Positions 7,837-9,822 of a stretch of 9,822 nucleotides of DNA are shown here, piece by piece. The first letter of the stretch is position 1; each line of letters begins with the position of its first letter. Both the position numbers and the translations under genes were made by a program. This DNA is from an uncultured Eubacteriales bacterium (GTDB taxonomy: Bacteria > Bacillota > Clostridia > Monoglobales > UMGS1388): positions 1-9,822 of the forward strand of contig URVP01000041.1 of assembly GCA_900551345.1 (NCBI GenBank), read 5' to 3'. Below the pieces are notes generated by a model, which was given only the letters and a program-made list of their open reading frames with translations, did not search any database and was not told the origin of the DNA.

Positions 7837-8979
7837 CTCAATTGTTACATAATCCTGCCAGCGGTAGATTAAATTTCTGTCTTTATCAAGCACTCCTATA
7901 CATATTCTGTATTGTTCACCTGAATTAAAAGTGGCATTTGGATCTTGTGGATAGCCCATATCTTTAACAAGCGTATATCTATCTGAAAAATCCTCACGGC
8001 TTACCGATACAACCTCTCCGTCTTTGTTTAAAACACTTATATCAATATATTTCGCTTCTTTTAAAGTGACATTGGTGTTAACTATAATTGCTTCGGGTGT
8101 GGCTTTTTCTATATTGATATTTACAGAGTCGTTTTCTGTATTCATATAATTATCTTCAAATTCGGTAAAATACATAAGCCAGCTGGTATTTAAAAATTTT
8201 TCTGCATCGCCGCCTATAACATTAAGGCTGTCCAAAGAGGCGTCTATTAAATCAAATGTATCATTTGATTGGTCGAGAGAATTGCTTTCGTCAGTTAAAC
8301 ATAAGTTTAAACGAATCCCCTGTATGTTCATTTCATCATCTATTCCAAACTCCACATGAACATATTTTCTTTTGCCTGTATCCGGGTCAAGAATACCACT
8401 GTCTATAAATGGTTTGGCATAATCCGAGAGTCCGCTTTGTTTTTTAGCTTCAACAAAATTATAACTGCTTGTGTACGGATAGTCAAAGCTTGAAACAGCT
8501 CCGCCCTGAATCAGATTTCCGTCTGAATCCCATGACGCTGCACTGTTTATATATCCTCCGCTTACAGAATAAAGCTTTGTTGTCCCATTGGTTCCCGTAA
8601 GGTCAATAATGGTATGAAGTGCAACATTTCCTGTTACTGCATGCCGCATTTGATAGTGCTTCATAGTAACGGTTATGTTTGAGTCCGTTCCGGCAACATC
8701 CTCATTTACCCAGTCAGGTACATTTTTTCCTGATATATTAACATCAAAACTCATACTGCGCAGAAAATAAATCTCATTTTTATCCCAATGCTCCAATCCG
8801 TCTGAGCCCACCGCCGCCATTACCATTGTAGCACATGCTGCCGTTAATATAAGCGTAACAGCCATAAATGCAGCCATGATTTTTGAAAACTTTCCGCTTT
8901 TGGAGCGCATTTTTATAAACCTCATTTGCAGCTGTTTGCCGCTGTCGCTCATACGGGTTGTATAGTAATTTTTAAACAT
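7834..8979 (-). CDS. Membrane-anchored protein with BlaR1-tail-like adaptor and unrecognised ectodomain
   Basis: The 381 residues start with a basic cytoplasmic adaptor (TTRMSDSGKQLQMRFIKM at about 7-24), one transmembrane helix (about 34-56), then about 325 residues outside. I recognise no named family in the ectodomain. It is polar, acidic and probably mostly beta structure; the last 80 residues (from TPEAIIVNTNVTL to RWQDYVTIE) look like an Ig-like sandwich, which is only an impression. The gene begins 11 bases after the M56 peptidase stop, in another frame, with its own AAGGAG. In one-piece M56/BlaR1 proteins a similar basic linker and helix directly follow the protease domain, so this looks like the sensor half of a split BlaR1-type protein. 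The near-identical start of the 358-residue protein supports a shared docking or targeting role. Alternatives are a protease substrate or an independent surface protein. Confidence 0.78.
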   Translation of the reverse strand: MFKNYYTTRMSDSGKQLQMRFIKMRSKSGKFSKIMAAFMAVTLILTAACATMVMAAVGSDGLEHWDKNEIYFLRSMSFDVNISGKNVPDWVNEDVAGTDSNITVTMKHYQMRHAVTGNVALHTIIDLTGTNGTTKLYSVSGGYINSAASWDSDGNLIQGGAVSSFDYPYTSSYNFVEAKKQSGLSDYAKPFIDSGILDPDTGKRKYVHVEFGIDDEMNIQGIRLNLCLTDESNSLDQSNDTFDLIDASLDSLNVIGGDAEKFLNTSWLMYFTEFEDNYMNTENDSVNINIEKATPEAIIVNTNVTLKEAKYIDISVLNKDGEVVSVSREDFSDRYTLVKDMGYPQDPNATFNSGEQYRICIGVLDKDRNLIYRWQDYVTIE

Positions 8980-8990
8980 TTTTTCACTCC
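8906..8990 (-). repeat. Adaptor repeat, copy 1 (5' end of the 381-residue gene with its ribosome binding site)
   Basis: This is the partner of 6775-6861. The shared unit runs from the GGAGTG ribosome binding site through the first 25 codons (74 coding bases, 4 mismatches, mostly synonymous). Weaker similarity continues into the membrane helix (KxMxAFMAV in both proteins). Downstream ectodomain sequence is not similar by eye. Confidence 0.9.
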
Positions 8991-8992
8991 TT
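8985..8992 (-). promoter_or_regulatory. Ribosome binding site fused to the M56 stop codon
   Basis: On the minus strand the peptidase stop TAA (8993-8991) runs straight into GGAGTG, giving AAGGAGTG five bases before ATG 8979 (seven counted from GGAG). This is a proper initiation site for the 381-residue gene and suggests stop-restart coupling between protease and sensor halves. Confidence 0.78.
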
Positions 8993-9822
8993 ATCTGTCA
9001 GCTATATTTAAAATCGTGTTCATATACAGCTTTTTGTTTTCCTCGTCCATATTTGAAATAACCTTCATATCGCACGAAACTTCACATGCCTGATTGATGT
9101 TTGCCGCCAAAAGATAAACAAATGGGTTAAACCAGTGCAGGGCATTTACAAATAGGGTCAGCCATTTAAAAATTAAGTCGCCCTGCTTATAGTGCGTAAG
9201 TTCATGTCGGAATACCATTTTCTCCATTTCCTCATTCATATCATTTTTAGGTATATAAATTACCGGGAACAGAGTTCCTATAAGCATGGGGGAATCGTTA
9301 TCGTTTGAAATCCTTACTTTAATTTTTCGTTTAACTCCCAGCTCTTTTTTTATTTCTTCAAAGGCGACGTTTTCGGTTAAATCGATGCTTTGCCGCCGTT
9401 TTTTTCTGAGAAATAATAAGTAGTTTGCAATGGCAAGGATAATAAATATCAAAGCCCCGCCCAGCCAGATATATGCTATCAGGTCATAAATCCTTATGTG
9501 CATTCCGCCTGTTAAGTTTACCTCTCGGTATTCCATCGGCACCGTTTCATTGATAATCGTCGGAATTTCCATATCGGCTGTATCGCTTGTTTCTGTTTCC
9601 GCTTTGATAGTTTCGTTATTTGCTGTTATTTGAGGAACGATTTTTTGTGCTTCGCTGCCGGGTATCATCTTCCATATGGGGAGAATCAAACATACAGTTG
9701 CCGCCAGCCATATAAAATACTGCCATCTCGCCGGAAAATGCTTTACGGTAACAGGCTTTAGTATCAGCAAAAGAAGTATAATACCACTTCCGAAACAGCT
9801 TAAAATAAGTACGGTTTTAAAT
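8991..9822 (-). CDS. M56 (BlaR1/MecR1-type) membrane zinc peptidase, short form; 5' end outside window
   Basis: The frame is open to the window edge and reads FKTVLILSCFGSGIILLLL, a typical first helix, so probably only a few residues are missing; a TTG at 9770 is internal. Of 276 visible residues, helices lie at about 1-22, 34-50 and 113-138, with a polar loop outside between the second and third. The cytoplasmic protease domain has the family motif SPMLIGTLFPVIYIP, the zinc motif HELTH (206-210, bases 9192-9206) and ACEVSCD with a probable third ligand Glu247. In BlaR1/MecR1, ligand binding to a C-terminal outside sensor activates this domain, which leads to loss of a BlaI/MecI repressor. 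Here the protein ends at NTILNIADR, before the usual linker, fourth helix and sensor, which appear to be encoded by the next gene. Family assignment is firm; target and signal are unknown. Confidence 0.93.
   Translation of the reverse strand, partial: FKTVLILSCFGSGIILLLLILKPVTVKHFPARWQYFIWLAATVCLILPIWKMIPGSEAQKIVPQITANNETIKAETETSDTADMEIPTIINETVPMEYREVNLTGGMHIRIYDLIAYIWLGGALIFIILAIANYLLFLRKKRRQSIDLTENVAFEEIKKELGVKRKIKVRISNDNDSPMLIGTLFPVIYIPKNDMNEEMEKMVFRHELTHYKQGDLIFKWLTLFVNALHWFNPFVYLLAANINQACEVSCDMKVISNMDEENKKLYMNTILNIADR

Noticed and set aside
7821..7841. TTG at 7841 as the start of the SLH protein
   Set aside because: It would overlap the stop of the preceding gene, would add charged residues before the signal peptide, and would place the good ribosome binding site inside the coding region; ATG 7820 is better.
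6775..8990. The two near-identical segments as mobile element ends or attachment sites
   Set aside because: They are in-frame coding 5' ends with ribosome binding sites, in direct orientation, with no transposase or integrase nearby.
8980..9000. Programmed frameshift joining the M56 peptidase to the 381-residue protein
   Set aside because: The A-rich run lies after the peptidase stop codon, and the downstream gene has a well-spaced AAGGAG and ATG; stop-restart is the simpler reading. A sequencing or assembly error cannot be fully excluded.
9768..9770. TTG at 9770 as the start of the M56 peptidase
   Set aside because: It falls inside the first membrane helix; the open frame continues to the window end with a typical M56 N-terminus.
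5594..9822. Beta-lactam resistance operon
   Set aside because: No penicillin-binding sensor motifs and no beta-lactamase are present; only the protease half resembles BlaR1/MecR1.

Overview
The window looks like chromosomal DNA of an anaerobic, low-to-middle GC Firmicute, most likely a gut-type Clostridia. The grounds are strong AGGAG-type ribosome binding sites, a single-chain large PurL, a clostridial formate--tetrahydrofolate ligase, S-layer homology (SLH) repeats, a copper-amine-oxidase-like (CuAO) stalk domain and a BlaR1-type M56 peptidase. The genus cannot be named from the sequence alone. Coding density is very high and no stretch over 300 bases lacks a gene.

Left half, plus strand (1-5595): a tight housekeeping operon. 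It holds the 3' part of purL (FGAM synthase, cut by the window start), guaB (IMP dehydrogenase) and fhs (formate--tetrahydrofolate ligase), with gaps of 18 and 16 bases and clear ribosome binding sites. A strong intrinsic terminator follows. PurL makes an intermediate of IMP synthesis, Fhs makes the 10-formyl-THF used in that pathway, and GuaB commits IMP to guanine nucleotides. GuaB is unusual: it resembles the IMP dehydrogenase of the parasite Tritrichomonas foetus rather than the common bacterial type, down to identical numbering of catalytic residues.

Right half, minus strand (9822 down to 5594): a five-gene accessory operon converging on the same terminator. In transcription order it encodes: (1) an M56/BlaR1-type membrane zinc peptidase that stops just after the protease domain; (2) a 381-residue membrane-anchored protein with an unrecognised ectodomain; (3) a 316-residue secreted protein with three SLH repeats; (4) a 358-residue membrane-anchored protein with a CuAO-like ectodomain; (5) a 54-residue protein. 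Proteins 2 and 4 begin with almost the same 27-residue segment followed by one transmembrane helix. That segment resembles the linker that joins the peptidase domain to the last membrane helix in ordinary one-piece BlaR1/M56 proteins.

The most interesting reading is therefore a BlaR1-like sensor-protease that has been split genetically. One protease half is followed by two exchangeable sensor halves sharing a duplicated adaptor, with an SLH wall protein between them. This is inference from sequence. The upstream end of the operon, where a BlaI/MecI-type repressor would be expected, lies outside the window.
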